Below the pieces are notes generated by a model. It saw nothing but the letters and a program-made list of their open reading frames with translations, made no database searches and was not told the DNA's origin. The position numbers were made by a program, and so were the translations under genes. A stretch of DNA of 64,000 nt from Odontocerum albicorne (lineage: Eukaryota; Arthropoda; Insecta; Trichoptera; Odontoceridae), in assembly GCA_949825065.1 (NCBI GenBank), contig OX463848.1, positions 37,167,491-37,231,490 of the forward strand, given 5' to 3'. Position 1 is the stretch's first letter. Each line of letters opens with the position of its first letter. Of the stretch, positions 21,075 to 32,404 are shown piece after piece.

Positions 21075-22110
21075 TTTAACTTAATAAACAAAAAATTTTT
21101 TTGACAAACATCAATCCTCGGAGCGCTCTGGATGTGACATACGTGACAAAAAACAAACATAATAAATTCCCAGTTTCAATCATTAGTCTAATCTCATTTC
21201 CAACACTCCTATACATTTGTAGATTCATTTAATGATGACCAAAGAAACAGCCGAGTTTATTTTCCTCGAATCCTTAGTCAGTACTGTAACGTTCCGTTTT
21301 ACTGCGTTTACTGTTTCAAATGATACGCTGTTAACGTAAATTAAATAAAAGGTTGTAAAGGCAACCACGAGACACGTCTTCGTGTAAGGCACGTTAGGTA
21401 AAAATTCTAAGAAAAGCTTTGAAAGGTTATTTCACTAAAAACATTGACTCGTGAATAAATGTTCATAAAAAGCTCTTTGGAAAATGACATTTATTTCTCG
21501 GAAAATTCCCTCTAATTGTTCATTATTTTTGATAGAAGTGATGTTGTACATTTTGCGATATAAATAAGAGATTGAAACATTAATGTAAATTTGATTCTGT
21601 GTGTTGAGCATTTTTTTTTTTTTTTTATAAATGATTTATTTCCATATTTTTTTTACATACTTGAACCAAATTTGGTTCGATTGTTATATTTTTTATCAAA
21701 AGTCTATATGCACGTTCTCTTGATTTGCAAAAGGTAACATTTTGTAACAAAAAATATTATAATTTGATGTTTTTCTTGGAAATTTTGTACAACTTTTTTC
21801 TCAATTGACAAAAACAAAGCACTATTTGTTAGCTCATTCACTAAAAAATTACCTATATTAAGTAGCGCAATAATTCATGAATATGTTAGTTTCGTATATG
21901 CTAACACATTTTATATTTATATGTGATATACCCTTATGGTTCAAAAGCTATCCATCTGAATAAGTTAGAACGTCTTTGGACAGATACTATGGCCAGCCAA
22001 CTTGTTATTCGTTATCGACATCGTGATTTTTAAAACACATTTTTAGTCTTTGTTTCAGCTGAATTTAGTAAGTACCTAGTACTAATGAGTTATTATTTTA
22101 TGAATCCATC
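21075..22110. other. AT-rich DNA, no gene seen
   Basis: Includes a T run at about 21610-21627. No repeat family member or coding signal was noticed over about 1 kb. Confidence 0.4.
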
Positions 22111-22124
22111 AACAAATAATTGTA

Positions 22125-22225
22125 ACTTCCTTTATTTTATTTTGTCTAGCAGGCTGGAAGTGATTGTCGCTTGGCAATAAGGTCGTAAGATTTAGTTGCA
22201 TTAAAGTATTAAATAAATAAATAAC
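22125..22225 (+). mobile_element. SINE/LINE tail fragment
   Basis: ggctggaagtgattgtcgct and tggcaataaggtcg match the shared SINE-1/LINE tail. The hairpin is partly broken. Confidence 0.5.
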
Positions 22226-22389
22226 AGTGCAGAGGTAATGTTCTACTGTGAAACAGCGTTTGGATATTAATCTTTTTATAACTTCTATATACAATGAAAG
22301 TTTAAACAAAAGCTTTTGTGTTTTGATTATTTTATTATTAATAATTAGTCCATTTTTATTAAAGTTATTCAATCAGTCCATTTTTTAAT

Positions 22390-22590
22390 GACATAAACAA
22401 CATGATCTCTGTGACCTTGTTGGTAAAACGTATGTCGTCCAACGTTGGGTTTGATTCCTGTCGGTACCCAGATATTTTAAAAAGGGTTTCATTTTGGTTT
22501 TTCCGTAATGCTCGTTTAACACCTTTACGATGGGACGAGATTACCACATAATAAACTTACCACTGTTATACTGTCTGCATAAAACGAAAG
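22390..22590 (+). mobile_element. tRNA-derived SINE, family 1, decayed
   Basis: Head tgaccttgttggtaaaacg (A box) and gggtttgattcctgtcgg (B box), then a body with tttcattttggtttt. Diverged from the 51.9-kb copy. Confidence 0.6.
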
Positions 22591-22599
22591 TGCAGTTAT

Positions 22600-22965
22600 A
22601 CAAGATTTTTCATTGAAATGTATGAAAGGAAGAATATTTACGAGTATTTCTTCAGTGTATGCAAAATGTATCTTTGGTTGTTATTTTCACGACTGCAAGT
22701 TAAAATTACAATTTGCTTTAGCAACTTACATTTCGTTTTCTTTTCTTTAAGAGCATGTCTAATGAAAGGGTGGAGTTTTTTTACGTCGCCTCTTGCACCT
22801 GGGGGGAATTAAATATATTAACGGCACTTTTTATAAATATTCGCAAATCAAAAAATATTTTCGAGATTTTTTATAAGAATTTTTATAAGAAGTGTTTTAG
22901 CCTTCACGTTGTTTTAGTGTCAATTTATCTTTATTTTATATTTTATTACACTTTTTTTGTTTACA
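22600..22965. other. AT-rich spacer
   Basis: Two overlapping short open frames (22618-22979) have low-complexity, Phe/Tyr-rich composition and no domain. No gene called. Confidence 0.35.
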
Positions 22966-22971
22966 GAACAA

Positions 22972-23160
22972 CTAGATAGACTTATTGCCATGTACCAATC
23001 TCTTCCAACCAATCAGGAATATGTCAAATAGGCCTAAAGTGATAACTAGACTAAAATATTTTTTTTTAATCTGGATTCTAACAGGAATCGAATCCGCAAC
23101 CTTCGAGATGCGCCATAGGCGCCTTACCAAGTAGCTCTCGGAGGTCGTCTTCCTTCAACC
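22972..23160 (-). mobile_element. tRNA-derived SINE, family 1, minus strand
   Basis: Read on the minus strand it runs from ctccgagagctacttggtaa through a B box at about 23088-23100 (ggattcgattcctg) to the tail ggttggaagagattgg. It directly abuts the promoter-like array at 23161. Confidence 0.7.
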
Positions 23161-23685
23161 GATTCCCGTTGTCTAGTTTGTAAGCCGCCTGTCTACCGAT
23201 GTACATGTTCGATTCCCGTTTTCTAGTTTGTAAGCCGCCTGTCTACCGATGTACATGTTCGATTCCCGTTTTCTAGTTTGTAAGCCGCCTGTCTACCGAT
23301 GTACATGTTTGATTCCCGTTTTCTAGTTTGTAAGCCGCCTGTCTACCGATGTACATGTTCGATTCCCGTTTTCTAGTTTGTAAGCCGCCTGTCTACCGAT
23401 GTACATGTTCGATTCCCGTTTTCTAGTTTGTAAGCCGCCTGTCTACCGATGTACATGTTTGATTCCCGTTTTCTAGTTTGTAATCCGCCTGTCTACCGAT
23501 GTACATGTTCGATTCCCGTTTTCTAGTTTGTAAGCCGCCTGTCTACCGATGTACATGTTTGATTCCCGTTTTCTAGTTTGTAAGCCGCCTGTCTACCGAT
23601 GTACATGTTCGATTCCCGTTTTCTAGTTTGTAAGCCGCCTGTTTACCAACGTACATGTTCGATTCCCGTTGTTACAAAAACGTAT
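23161..23685 (+). repeat. 50-bp tandem array of a tRNA-like (A box + B box) promoter segment
   Basis: About ten copies at exact 50-bp spacing (23161, 23211 and onward). Each unit reads gattcccgttttctagtttg, taagccgcctgtctaccgat, gtacatgttc. The junction of consecutive units makes gttcgattccc, a good RNA polymerase III B box. tagtttgtaag matches the SINE A box (tagttggtaag) with one or two changes. The unit is thus the internal promoter of SINE family 1 compressed and tandemly amplified. Confidence 0.88.
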
Positions 23686-23869
23686 TCAAGGTTTTCACTT
23701 ATGACTTCTTTACATAATAGAAGACCAGAATATACAGCTAATAGAAACGTAATTTCGAAACCTTATAAATACTTTTTTTATTTAGTATGATGAATATAAG
23801 GGCTGCTGTTTGAGAAGTGTTTTTTTAAATGATAGAAGAGTTACGACAGATATCAAACGACGTATATGA

Positions 23870-24625
23870 TAGCCGTAGGAAACAAATAATTTAGAATAAA
23901 GAGATTAGGGATGAATGTGAACGAATGATGAATGTTTGGTGATATAGCTCTTCTCCTTGGCTCCAATCCCAACTCACTGTCTGCGAAGACTGTTGGAGTC
24001 AGCTCTCCTCGTCCTCAGGTTATATGCTCTTCTGTCCTGGACTACGTCCCCGAGGCCGTGCCTCTGCATCAGGTTATCTTTTTGCACCACCCATAAATTC
24101 TTTGGTCTTCCTCTGGTTGTTATTCGAGGAAGATCCGTGGATATTGCCTGGTTCACAATGTGATCGGATGCTCTGCGTCCAACTTGCCCATACCATCTCA
24201 ATCGCCTCTCCTCCTTCTTGCTGTTGATGTCTGTAACACCTAGGCTTCCACGAATGCGTGATTTTGTCTCTTAGGGACACACCAGCTGACCATCTTATCA
24301 TGCGCATTTCAGCAGTTTCTAGTTGCCTAGAGTAATGTTTGGTGATATACTCACAGAGTTAATGAATTAAGAAAGACTATCAAAACAAATGTGAATCAAA
24401 TGCGTGTTAGTGGAAGACAGATGAATTATGGTTGGATTAAATTAATGATATTTTGAAAGAATGAAAATTAAAATATTTTGGAAATTGTAGGAGTTGTGTG
24501 AGAAGTTGTATAAATGCAGAAGATCCGAAAGGTGAGTGTCGCGATAGGAAAGTCTGGCAGGGACCCTGTGTGATGGTATTATGCAATGGAAAAACTACGT
24601 AAATAAAAGTTTATAGGTTAAAATT
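23870..24625 (+). mobile_element. RTE-like LINE family B copy interrupted by LINE family D
   Basis: Left part: RDECERMMNV-like codons to 23946. Right part from 24334: ELRKTIKTNVNQM-like codons, then the C-terminal tail with GNCRSCVRSC and AEDPKGECR, ending in a decayed tail. A 16-bp direct duplication, aatgtttggtgatata, at 23931-23946 and 24334-24349 brackets the insertion. Confidence 0.75.
23947..24333 (-). mobile_element. LINE family D fragment inserted with 16-bp TSD
   Basis: Minus-strand codons MRMIRWSAGVSLRDKITHSW, then after a frameshift MRWYGQVGRRASDHIVNQAI, TTRGRPKNLWVV and DVVQDRRAYNLRTRRADSN. The same order occurs at 42150-42500. These are post-catalytic motifs of an RTE-like RT. 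The piece is 5-prime truncated. No poly(A) is visible at its 3-prime side. Confidence 0.8.
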
Positions 24626-24649
24626 GGGTTTTAATTATTGTTTTATTTA

Positions 24650-25020
24650 ATAAACAAACAAATTAACAAGTTTTCTTCGCGGTTCTTCGTATCAGTTAAA
24701 TAAGGTTTTCTGGTGTTTTACCGTGTGGTTTGGATTATGATGCCGACGTTTCGAAAACGTTGCAGTATTCATTTTAGGGCTTGTTCTCCTGTAATATGAA
24801 TGAACGCTCACGTTACGATCACAAACGGCGACGGACCCATGCGCTTACGTTACAATTGAGACTATGTTGTAGTCCAGCGTTATCCTGCACACATCCACTT
24901 ATGGCGAAGTTGACTACGAATGCGCCCCGAAGATGAAAACTGAAATGTTTTCGAAACGTCGTAATCATGAGCTAGACCACGCTGTAAAACACTCCAAAAA
25001 ACTATCCAACAAATAAACAA
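24650..25020. mobile_element. Second inverted pair of terminal repeats, probably Penelope-like
   Basis: Arms of about 85 bp (24695-24785 and 24925-25010) are inverted copies at roughly three-quarters identity. Shared words are gacgtttcgaaaacgtt against atgttttcgaaacgtcg, and gtgttttac against gtaaaacac. The spacer is ~140 bp. The architecture matches 7236-7475 but the sequence differs. The assignment to PLE rests on that architecture and on the gaaacgtcg motif common in PLE termini as I recall them. Confidence 0.5.
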
Positions 25021-25154
25021 GTTGTAAAAATTTGAAATAAGGCGTTTCTTGCGTCAAGGGTTATTTATAAATATTAATACTCAATGAAAATTTAAATTCG
25101 TATCGAAGAATTTATTGTAATAAAAAAGACAAGTTAATATTATAAAGGAAAAGG

Positions 25155-25250
25155 AGTACCCTTTGAGTACCATCGGGAACCGAACCCGAAATCCCTGGTT
25201 ACCATTCAAGAATGTTACCACAAGGCTACGAAGGTCGTCATCAAATTATT
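25155..25250 (-). mobile_element. tRNA-derived SINE head, minus strand
   Basis: Minus-strand tagccttgtggtaacattc (A-box-like) and gatttcgggttcggttcccg (B box). The 3-prime body was not matched to the other copies. Confidence 0.5.
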
Positions 25251-25259
25251 TAAACACAT

Positions 25260-26685
25260 GTTTAAATTTATAATTGTTTATGCAAGTATCCAACACATCA
25301 AGCATCATAGTATAAATAGGCCGAAACCCGTACGATGGTTGTCGTCAAAGAAATAATATAATTTTGAATACAAGAGAGCGAGAGAGGAATACTTGGATTC
25401 TCTGCGAAAGTAATTCGAAATTTGAATCTCGGTAGGTCCGTGATAACTGAACGAATTTTAAATAACTAGCTAACAATTTTTGAACTGGTGTAAAAGGGGA
25501 CGATGTATAAATGATATATATAAACAAATTGTACATTTATGAATATATATTTTGATAAATTTAGAATTTGTTTTACTTCCGTGAATATTTCACGGGTTGC
25601 AACTAGTATATTTAAATTTCTTAAAAATATTTGTAATAATTGTTTCAAATAAGTACAAAGTGAGGAAGACGCAGACTGAGCACAAAATGAAATAAAATAA
25701 TTTAAGAGATTCCTTGAAGAAGAGAACTCGGGGAAATGTTTGAAGTACTTGTATGTGAAACCGAGCAGTTTGACAAAAGAGTATGGGATATGGACGAGGC
25801 GAAGGCTGCGTTTGTTTGTTTATTAAATTGTTTAGTTTAAAAATAATTATGAAGTTATTTTGACCTAATTAACTTACATACATATATTATTTTACATCCC
25901 GGAATTGACATATTTTTTTCACACGTAAACCAATACGTATAATTTGTCTGTGTCTACCTCAGAAGGAAAATACCACTGTCTACCCCAGAAATATAATTAC
26001 ATGATTATATCTGTAAAAAATGTGAAGCAAGTAACATAAAGAGTGCATTCCATAGTTGAATTAAATCATTTTTATTCCACACAATCTCATACAAAGGACT
26101 TAAGGTTTACTGAGATATTTCAAAACAGGTTAAATGTGGGTTGTTCCCTTTTGCGTATGGGCGTCCAATAGGACGTTATGTATTATACAATACGTTTGCC
26201 TAATACTTTTGAATATATTACATAACCCCCTTCGCTGCACAACCGCCCCTCATAAATCCGAACTGAAGTGGTACAATGGCGAGGCCTGTGTTCGGACCGC
26301 GGGCCTCTGCCCCTGACGTGAAGTGTGATTCACGACGCCTGACCGAGACTACTTCATATGTTTGCCACAGGGGCGGTGCGAGGAGTTAAATCTACAAGCC
26401 TTTTTGTATGCTCCTTTCTTGGAAATGTGCCAAATGAGGTGGTGAAGATCTGTCTGGCATTCTTGATGGCGCATTGGATGTGTCGACTGGAGAAGATTGC
26501 TTGGTCTGCTGCCAAGAGGATTAGTGCAATTTTATAAGACAAATTTCTTTAATCTTTTTGTAGTCTTTTCTCTCAGAATTTGGCGCCTTTATGTTTAGTT
26601 TTTTTTTGGGATTTAAGTAATCTTTGTTGACTGTTAAACAATCAAAATTGCGAGAATTTTTTTTTTCATTTTTTACCTAGTTAAG
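25260..26685. other. No confident gene; one weak LINE relic
   Basis: 25660-25810 weakly resembles the family B 3-prime ORF (gtatgggatatggacgaggcg). A GC-richer patch at 26220-26545 carries a 62-codon minus-strand frame with no recognised domain and no convincing splice sites. Confidence 0.35.
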
Positions 26686-26689
26686 TCTT

Positions 26690-27030
26690 TGCAATTTTTA
26701 TGTAAATCGCGGAGACTTGGACTCAGAGCAAGCGAGATACGTAGAATTGATGCATTTGAAATATGGTGCTGGAGAAGTAAATGCGAACTAATGCCTCCGT
26801 TCTCGAATAACTGAGGATCACCGACAGCTCGTCGATAATATGCTGTCGTCAAGTCCTCCGGTTCTTTGGGAACATTGCTCGTGACCAAAGAGACAGTTTG
26901 GAGAAGTTTTTGGTTACTTGACGCTTGAAAGGAAGAAAAATACCAATGTGTTAGACTGACCAATTGAGAAACGCAACTGGACTACCTTTAATAACTGCCG
27001 TTCGAGCCGCGGAGTGCAGAGATGGATAAA
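26690..27030 (+). mobile_element. RTE-like LINE family C fragment
   Basis: Plus-strand codons RRIDAFEIWCWRSKCELMPP, RFFGNIAR-like (in a shifted frame) and FLVT follow the same order as the minus-strand family C element at 8500-9660. It provides the unamplified version of the segment that became the 66-bp array there. Confidence 0.7.
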
Positions 27031-27034
27031 GGGG

Positions 27035-27505
27035 AGTCGACAAAGACTATCATAAGAGTCAGGATGCTCAGTTATGAACTACACGACATATTGGATTGTC
27101 ATTTTCTGTATGGTGACAAGGAAATTCTTATATTCCAATACATACTATATATTTGCCGTTTTTTGCTGATATTTCAAAGATCTGTCTGTTTTAATAAGCT
27201 TATTTACTTTCAATATTTGATAAAAAATATTATCGATCGCAAAATATGCCACATTCCTTACTCCTTTAAAATTGCCACCCAAGACCATATTTTCTTCCCG
27301 TTTGTTAATATTTTAATATCTTACCTTTTTCGTTTCTCTTAACTACTTTTTTTCTTAATTTGTTCTCTAGACATACGTTACGGATACCAACTATTACTTA
27401 TTAGGAAACAAATGTTGTTTGATTGAAAGACATGCTACCTATTAATTTTTCTATTGACTTTAATATTTTGTCCCAATAATTATGATACGTCGTGATATGA
27501 AACGA
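27035..27505. other. AT-rich spacer
   Basis: No coding or repeat signal was recognised. Confidence 0.35.
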
Positions 27506-27509
27506 TTCG

Positions 27510-28680
27510 AAAAACATTGAAAATACGAGTAGATCATAAAACGAGCTGGAAGGAATAATACCAGAATGCCAATTTGGGTTTATGTCGAGGAAAAGCACGA
27601 ACGGTGCAACATACATACTAAAAAATCCCAAATAAAATGCATAAACCCTAGAAAACCTCTTCCTATGATCTTTATTGACTTAGAAAGGATGCATAATAGA
27701 GTCCCTAGGGAACTAATATGGTGGTCACCGTGCAGTTTAAATACTCTAAAAACATACGTTCGCTTTATCAAAGAAATTCACAGTATTCGTTAAACAATAA
27801 TAAGGACAACATGCGAGAATAGTAACCTTATCACGGTTACAGTTGGACTTCATCAAGGATTCACCTTGAGCCCGCTCCTGTTTGATGTTGTCATTGAATG
27901 TCTAACTTGGAACCCCCTGAGAGAAACCCACAAGAACATGTTTTTTTTTGCAGACGATACTCGATATGGTAAAAAATATTGGGATAATCTAATTATATTA
28001 TAACTGGAAAATGAAGACAAATGTTGGAGTGAAATTGATTTACAATAAGCAGAGCCAAGACTGAACACTTGCTAGACACACCAGATACATACATTGAAAC
28101 GAACAAACTCCTATCCGAAAATCTACTTAGAACAAATTTATTCAAATATATTGGTTCAAAATTTGCAACAGATGCTCCAAGACGTAAAAAAAGAATACAA
28201 ATTGACTGGGACAAATTGAGAGAAGGACTGGGGCTATTTGCGGCAGAAAGCTACCAATATACTATATGGCGCTGAGTGTAGACTCCAAAGAAAAGAGGAA
28301 CAATTGCTTCATGTCACGGAGATGCATATGCTATGATTTTTACTGGCCGTCACTAGATTGGATTTAGATTCGAAACGAACGAATTCGCGAAACAATTAAA
28401 GTGACTCTAATAGTAGATAAAGCTCGGGAAGCACGACTACGCTGATAGGCATGTGCAACGGTGGGATAAAGGGTCTACGCTAAGACAGTCAGGAATTGGG
28501 AACTCCTAAATAGACGCAGAAGGAGATCTAAAAATAACCTAACATATGTAACGTATATAAGAAAGTGGCGGAAGACATGATGCGACTCGGGCTATCTTCG
28601 AGTGATTGGCGGGATCGAGGTAAAAGGTCCAAGCAACCCAAAATGGATGGGTTAAGACAAAGGAAAATATAAACTTAGTA
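27510..28680 (+). mobile_element. RTE-like LINE relic with RT core (family F)
   Basis: RT motifs appear across shifting frames: IFIDLERMHNRVPRELIWW (about 27668-27725), GLHQGFTLSPLLFDVVIE (about 27845-27898) and MFFFADDT (about 27938-27962), so the FADD aspartates are retained. Downstream come YIGSKFATDAPRRK, AECRLQRKEEQLLHVTEM and LRWHVQRW-like codons to about 28680. Many frameshifts and stops mark it as old. The order matches the RT and thumb regions of RTE/BovB-like elements. Confidence 0.75.
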
Positions 28681-28849
28681 ACATTTTTACTGTCTAAAAT
28701 TGAATTTCGTAGGGTTACTATTGTATTGAAAATCTATTACCAAAGAAAATATTTCCAAAATTACTTTGGAGTATATTTTATTTGTTCGTTATATATAATA
28801 CTTTCTATTAACGGGTCAGGAAGATATTTATTTGGTGCATACATATATA

Positions 28850-28965
28850 CATTCTATCACGTAATTTCTCTGTCAGGGTAGACAAAGAGGACACACTACC
28901 AGACTTTCCTGTCTGGACACACATCCTTCGTCTTTTCTACATCATGTAGACTTTTTTACATTCGA
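28850..28965 (-). mobile_element. RTE-like LINE family B tail, minus strand
   Basis: ctgtcagggtagacaaagag, gacacac and agactttcctgtctggacac, then cttcgtcttttctac is the reverse complement of the family B C-terminal/tail segment (AKDVCRDRKVW). Confidence 0.6.
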
Positions 28966-29224
28966 TGACTTTTACATTTATTTATTTTATATGTTATTAG
29001 TAAAACCAAAAGATGAATCATAAAGATGGCATTAGTTATTTATTTAGCGATGAAAAGAGCTTTAATAAAAAAAAACTTTCATTTCTCTCCAACATTTAAC
29101 ATATACCAACGAGCGTCTTTTTCTAGCATTTCATAAATATGAGATCACTGAATATTTTATTTCTTTTAAACTGTCTTAGTTTTTATTGAGTGTTACGTAA
29201 TTTATTTGTATAGTCTAATTTTAC

Positions 29225-29350
29225 GAGTTTGACGACTTCCGTGTCCTAATTAGAAAGACGCCTGTCTTCCAGCCCGGGAATTCTGAGTTGGTTTCCCGTT
29301 GGAACCTAGATTATTGTTAATTAAGGACAATGTCTTTTTTAATTCACTTG
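29225..29350 (+). mobile_element. tRNA-derived SINE, family 1, decayed head
   Basis: gacgacttccgtgtcctaat then agaaagacgcctgtcttcc (A box region) and gagttggtttcccgttgg (degenerate B box). Confidence 0.5.
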
Positions 29351-29484
29351 TCAGTCTTCTTGAACATTTTTCTCGTTGTTTGTAAGATATCGTAGTAGGC
29401 AGCAATAAAACTATCAGGTTTTATTGTAGGTTTCGAAAGTGTATTACAATAAAATTGTACCTTTGATTTAATTTTTATCCAGAG

Positions 29485-29853
29485 CGAGTCCGGGCATTTG
29501 GATGCCTTTGAGATGTGGTGCTACAGGCGCATGGCCAGGGTCCATTGGTCAGATCACATCCGAAACGACGAGGTATTGAACGGGGTTGGAGAAACAAGGT
29601 AACTCCTAAATAGAGTTGCCCAACAACGATCCAGTTGGATAGGCCATAACATCAGGCACCCAGGCCTGCTCCTTACCATCGTCGAGGGAATGATTGAGGG
29701 CAATAACCATAGAGGCCGCCCTAGATATAGCTACATGGACCGGGTGATCCGGGATGTGCGCTGTGGCAGCTACCAGGAGATGAAGAGACTGGCGGATGAC
29801 AGAGACGAGTGCTTGGTGCAAACCAATCCTAGGATTGTAACCCGGAAAAAAAA
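29485..29853 (+). mobile_element. RTE-like LINE family E, 3-prime end (relative of LINE-A)
   Basis: Codons LDAFEMWCYRRMARVHW, RNDEVLNGVGE, SSWIGHNIRHPGLLLTIVEG, RGRPRYSYMDRVIRDVRCGS and LADDRDECLVQTNP match LINE-A block by block but at moderate identity. The 3-prime tip again has the stop codon in the loop of a short hairpin (caatc-ctag-gattg), with one compensatory base-pair change relative to LINE-A. One stop after GETR shows it is dead. Confidence 0.8.
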
Positions 29854-29959
29854 ATTATCGAAGGGCACGAGAGGAAAATGTATTTTTTGTTATGTAGCAA
29901 ATATATACACATATTTTCGCTTTTTTTTTTTTTTGGAAAAAATAGTTTTCTGTTTTTAA

Positions 29960-30189
29960 CCCTGAGAGCGCTACGAGAAAAAAATATAATTGTCTATCTA
30001 GTGCTGAGATATATTTACGATTCAGACGTTCGTGATAAATATTTATTTTAAACAACAAAAAAACAAAAAACAAATATTTTTACAACATAAATATATTTTA
30101 AAATATGTCCCTTTGTATTCTAAATGAATGATATTCAAGGGTTGAACAAATTTCTTCCACTGCTATAGCAGTGCGCCGATCTCTCAGGG
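29960..30189. mobile_element. piggyBac-type MITE, 230 bp, TTAA-flanked
   Basis: Terminal inverted repeat ccctgagag at both ends, bracketed by TTAA at 29956-29959 and 30190-30193. The interior is AT-rich without a transposase. TTAA duplication plus CCC-type ends is diagnostic of the piggyBac superfamily. Confidence 0.75.
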
Positions 30190-30194
30190 TTAAG

Positions 30195-30945
30195 CAACTT
30201 TATATTACGTAATATATTCTTTTTTTTTCAAATTTGGTTGATTATGTTTTTCATATATAATATATAATCCATTTTCATAACTCGTATTTCACGATTTGTG
30301 GTTATAAAAATATGAAATATACTAGACACGTTTGTGTCATATTACGTAAATAAATAAATATGATTGTAAGTGCGGTCCTGTGTATTTCACAACTTTGCAC
30401 TCCCGCCCAGGTCGTAAAAACTCGCGGCCCATATAATTTTGAGTGAGAGCCGGTTTGGGTCGAGTTTTAAATAAAACACTTTATTTTATTTTAAATTTCT
30501 TAAACCTAAATTTCTTGTTGAATATTTTTATTCAACTGATATAAATGTAAAATAATTATATTCATTAGGCTTCGTGAATTTTACAGAAACGTGAATAAAT
30601 TCTGCAAATCAAACGAATTGATCGGTCCCTTTCGTTATTTGAAAACGTTTCCAAACACTCTCTTTCATCTTTTGTTTAATTAAAAATACTGTTTTGTTTG
30701 AGATTTCATAATATGAATTTATGTACTGTATATAGTATATGAATGAATAATACTTTATCGTTTTCTGTTTTAATATATTTGAGCAAACATAACACAGCAT
30801 CGTACGGGTTTGTATGAAGATTTTTTTAAGCGGAATGAAAAAGTTAAGCCGGTCGATTATAAGAAGTTCCTTTGAAGCAATAAATCTGCTAACATATTGA
30901 CATAAGTATTGAATAAAAATGTATTAACCTTGGTGATTTAACAAA
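30195..30945. other. AT-rich spacer
   Basis: No gene or classified repeat was seen; several (at)n and T-rich stretches. Confidence 0.35.
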
Positions 30946-30948
30946 ATA

Positions 30949-31916
30949 TTGGGTGTTAACATAAGTTGTGTCCATTTTTTTCAAATTTAAAAATGAGCAC
31001 CAAAAGTAAAACAAAATGGTAAAGGTTATACGTCATTCGAAAGAAAATGGTCTGCTCTACAAGATATTGTGTTTGCTTTTACGTTACATATATTATTTTA
31101 TTTGATTACAAGCCTTCAAAATGGAATGTCGAGTAGACGAAAGTAAGCATTTTCGACACCTTCTTCTGTTCGCGTTCAATCGAGGGAATAAAGCTGCCAA
31201 AGCTGCTCGCGATATTTGCGAAGTGTACGGTGAAGATGTTATGAATTGAACTTGCTTTTACGTTACATATATTATTTTATTTGATTACAAGCCTTCAAAA
31301 TGGAATGTCAAGTAGACGAAAGTGAGCTAAAATCAACGTTCGACAATTGATTTTTGTTGTTTTCACTCAAAACATGTGGAACCCAAGCGCCGAACTTCTG
31401 GACATTTTCCATTGATTTAAGATAGCGGTATACAGTCATGTGAATACAATTCATCTGCTCAGCCAATTCTACGGTAGTTTGAAGGGGATCTTCATGAATA
31501 ATATGGTTTAAGCGGTCCTCATTGAAGTCCACTGGTCGTCCGGAACGCTCCCTGTCTTTCAGGTCGAAATTACCGTAATTGAAACGTAAAAACCATCGAC
31601 GAGCTGTCCTTTCATTCATAGCATCTCCATCGTACACTTCGCAAATATTGCGAGCAGCTTTGGCAGCTTTATTCCCTCGATTGAACGATAACAGAAGGAG
31701 GTGTCGAAAATGTTCACTTTCGTCTACTTGACATTCCATTTTAAAGGCTTATAATCAAATAAAATAATATATGTAACGTAAAAGCAAACATAATATCTTG
31801 TAGAGCAGAAAATTTTCTTTCGAATGACGTATAACCTTTACCATTTTGTTTTACTTTTGGTGCTCATTTTTATATTTGAAAAAAAAAAAACGGACAGAAC
31901 TTATGTTAACACCCAA
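30949..31916. mobile_element. Inverted double 5-prime mariner derivative, 968 bp
   Basis: Both ends carry the same terminal repeat, ttgggtgttaacataagtt, bracketed by TA at 30947-30948 and 31917-31918. Left arm: 5-prime UTR plus transposase codons 1-42 (ATG at 31121). Then a direct partial repeat of the UTR and start (31250-31326). Then, in reverse, 5-prime UTR plus transposase codons 1 to about 137 (ATG at 31739). The catalytic half and the 3-prime end are absent. So two 5-prime halves face each other with a TA target duplication. Confidence 0.85.
31308..31739 (-). pseudogene. Mariner transposase N-terminal half
   Basis: Starts MECQVDESEHFRHLLLLSF and continues with NERTARRWFLRF, GNFDLKDRERSGRP, LAEQMNCIHMTVYRYLKSM and FGAWVPHVLSENN. 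These are the two helix-turn-helix DNA-binding modules, the GRP linker and the WVPH-L motif of mariner (DD34D) transposases. The frame ends before the first catalytic Asp, so only DNA binding could remain. It lies in the right arm of the double-ended mariner. Confidence 0.88.
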
Positions 31917-31919
31917 TAG

Positions 31920-32400
31920 ATAAACCCAAAGAAAATGGGGTCCAGTCAGACTTTTCACATATAGCCTTTTTACCTGTTTTTGGTTATTTGTAACGAATTT
32001 CCATATAACAATAAGTCTCCAGGAAACACCAGATAAGATGATTGACTTCCATTTGGATATATCGGGTTTATTTTACTTTCTAAATAATTTTAATTTGATT
32101 CCCGATCGTACCCAAAAAGGGTCCCCAGTTGGATATGAGAGTTCGTCAAATAATAATAATCACGCGCACCGAATACGTTTGCAAGTGTTGTTGCCTTTAC
32201 AATTATGGTAGTGTTACTTACACGTACGATGACTCGATTTTTGTGACCATTGTTATAAAACCGTTCTGAACTGTAATAAATACGTTGGATCAATTGTTGG
32301 GGACGATGACGATGTTTTCTACCGTCCACACTCTTCAATATATCCGTATCACTTATTTAGATTGTTTGAAAGGTACCATACGAAAGAAAGAAATTAACCA
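31920..32400. other. No gene seen; possible SINE tail
   Basis: 32000-32030 (gaatttccatataacaataa) resembles the SINE-1 tail. The rest, including a GC-richer patch at 32100-32340, was not recognised. Confidence 0.3.
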
Positions 32401-32404
32401 TTTG

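Noticed and set aside
23161..23685. CRISPR-like regular array
   Set aside because: Units are contiguous 50-bp copies without unique spacers; eukaryotic context and SINE-derived unit.
26354..26542. 62-codon minus-strand frame in a GC-richer patch
   Set aside because: No homology recognised, no clean splice sites, and the neighbourhood is repeat relics.
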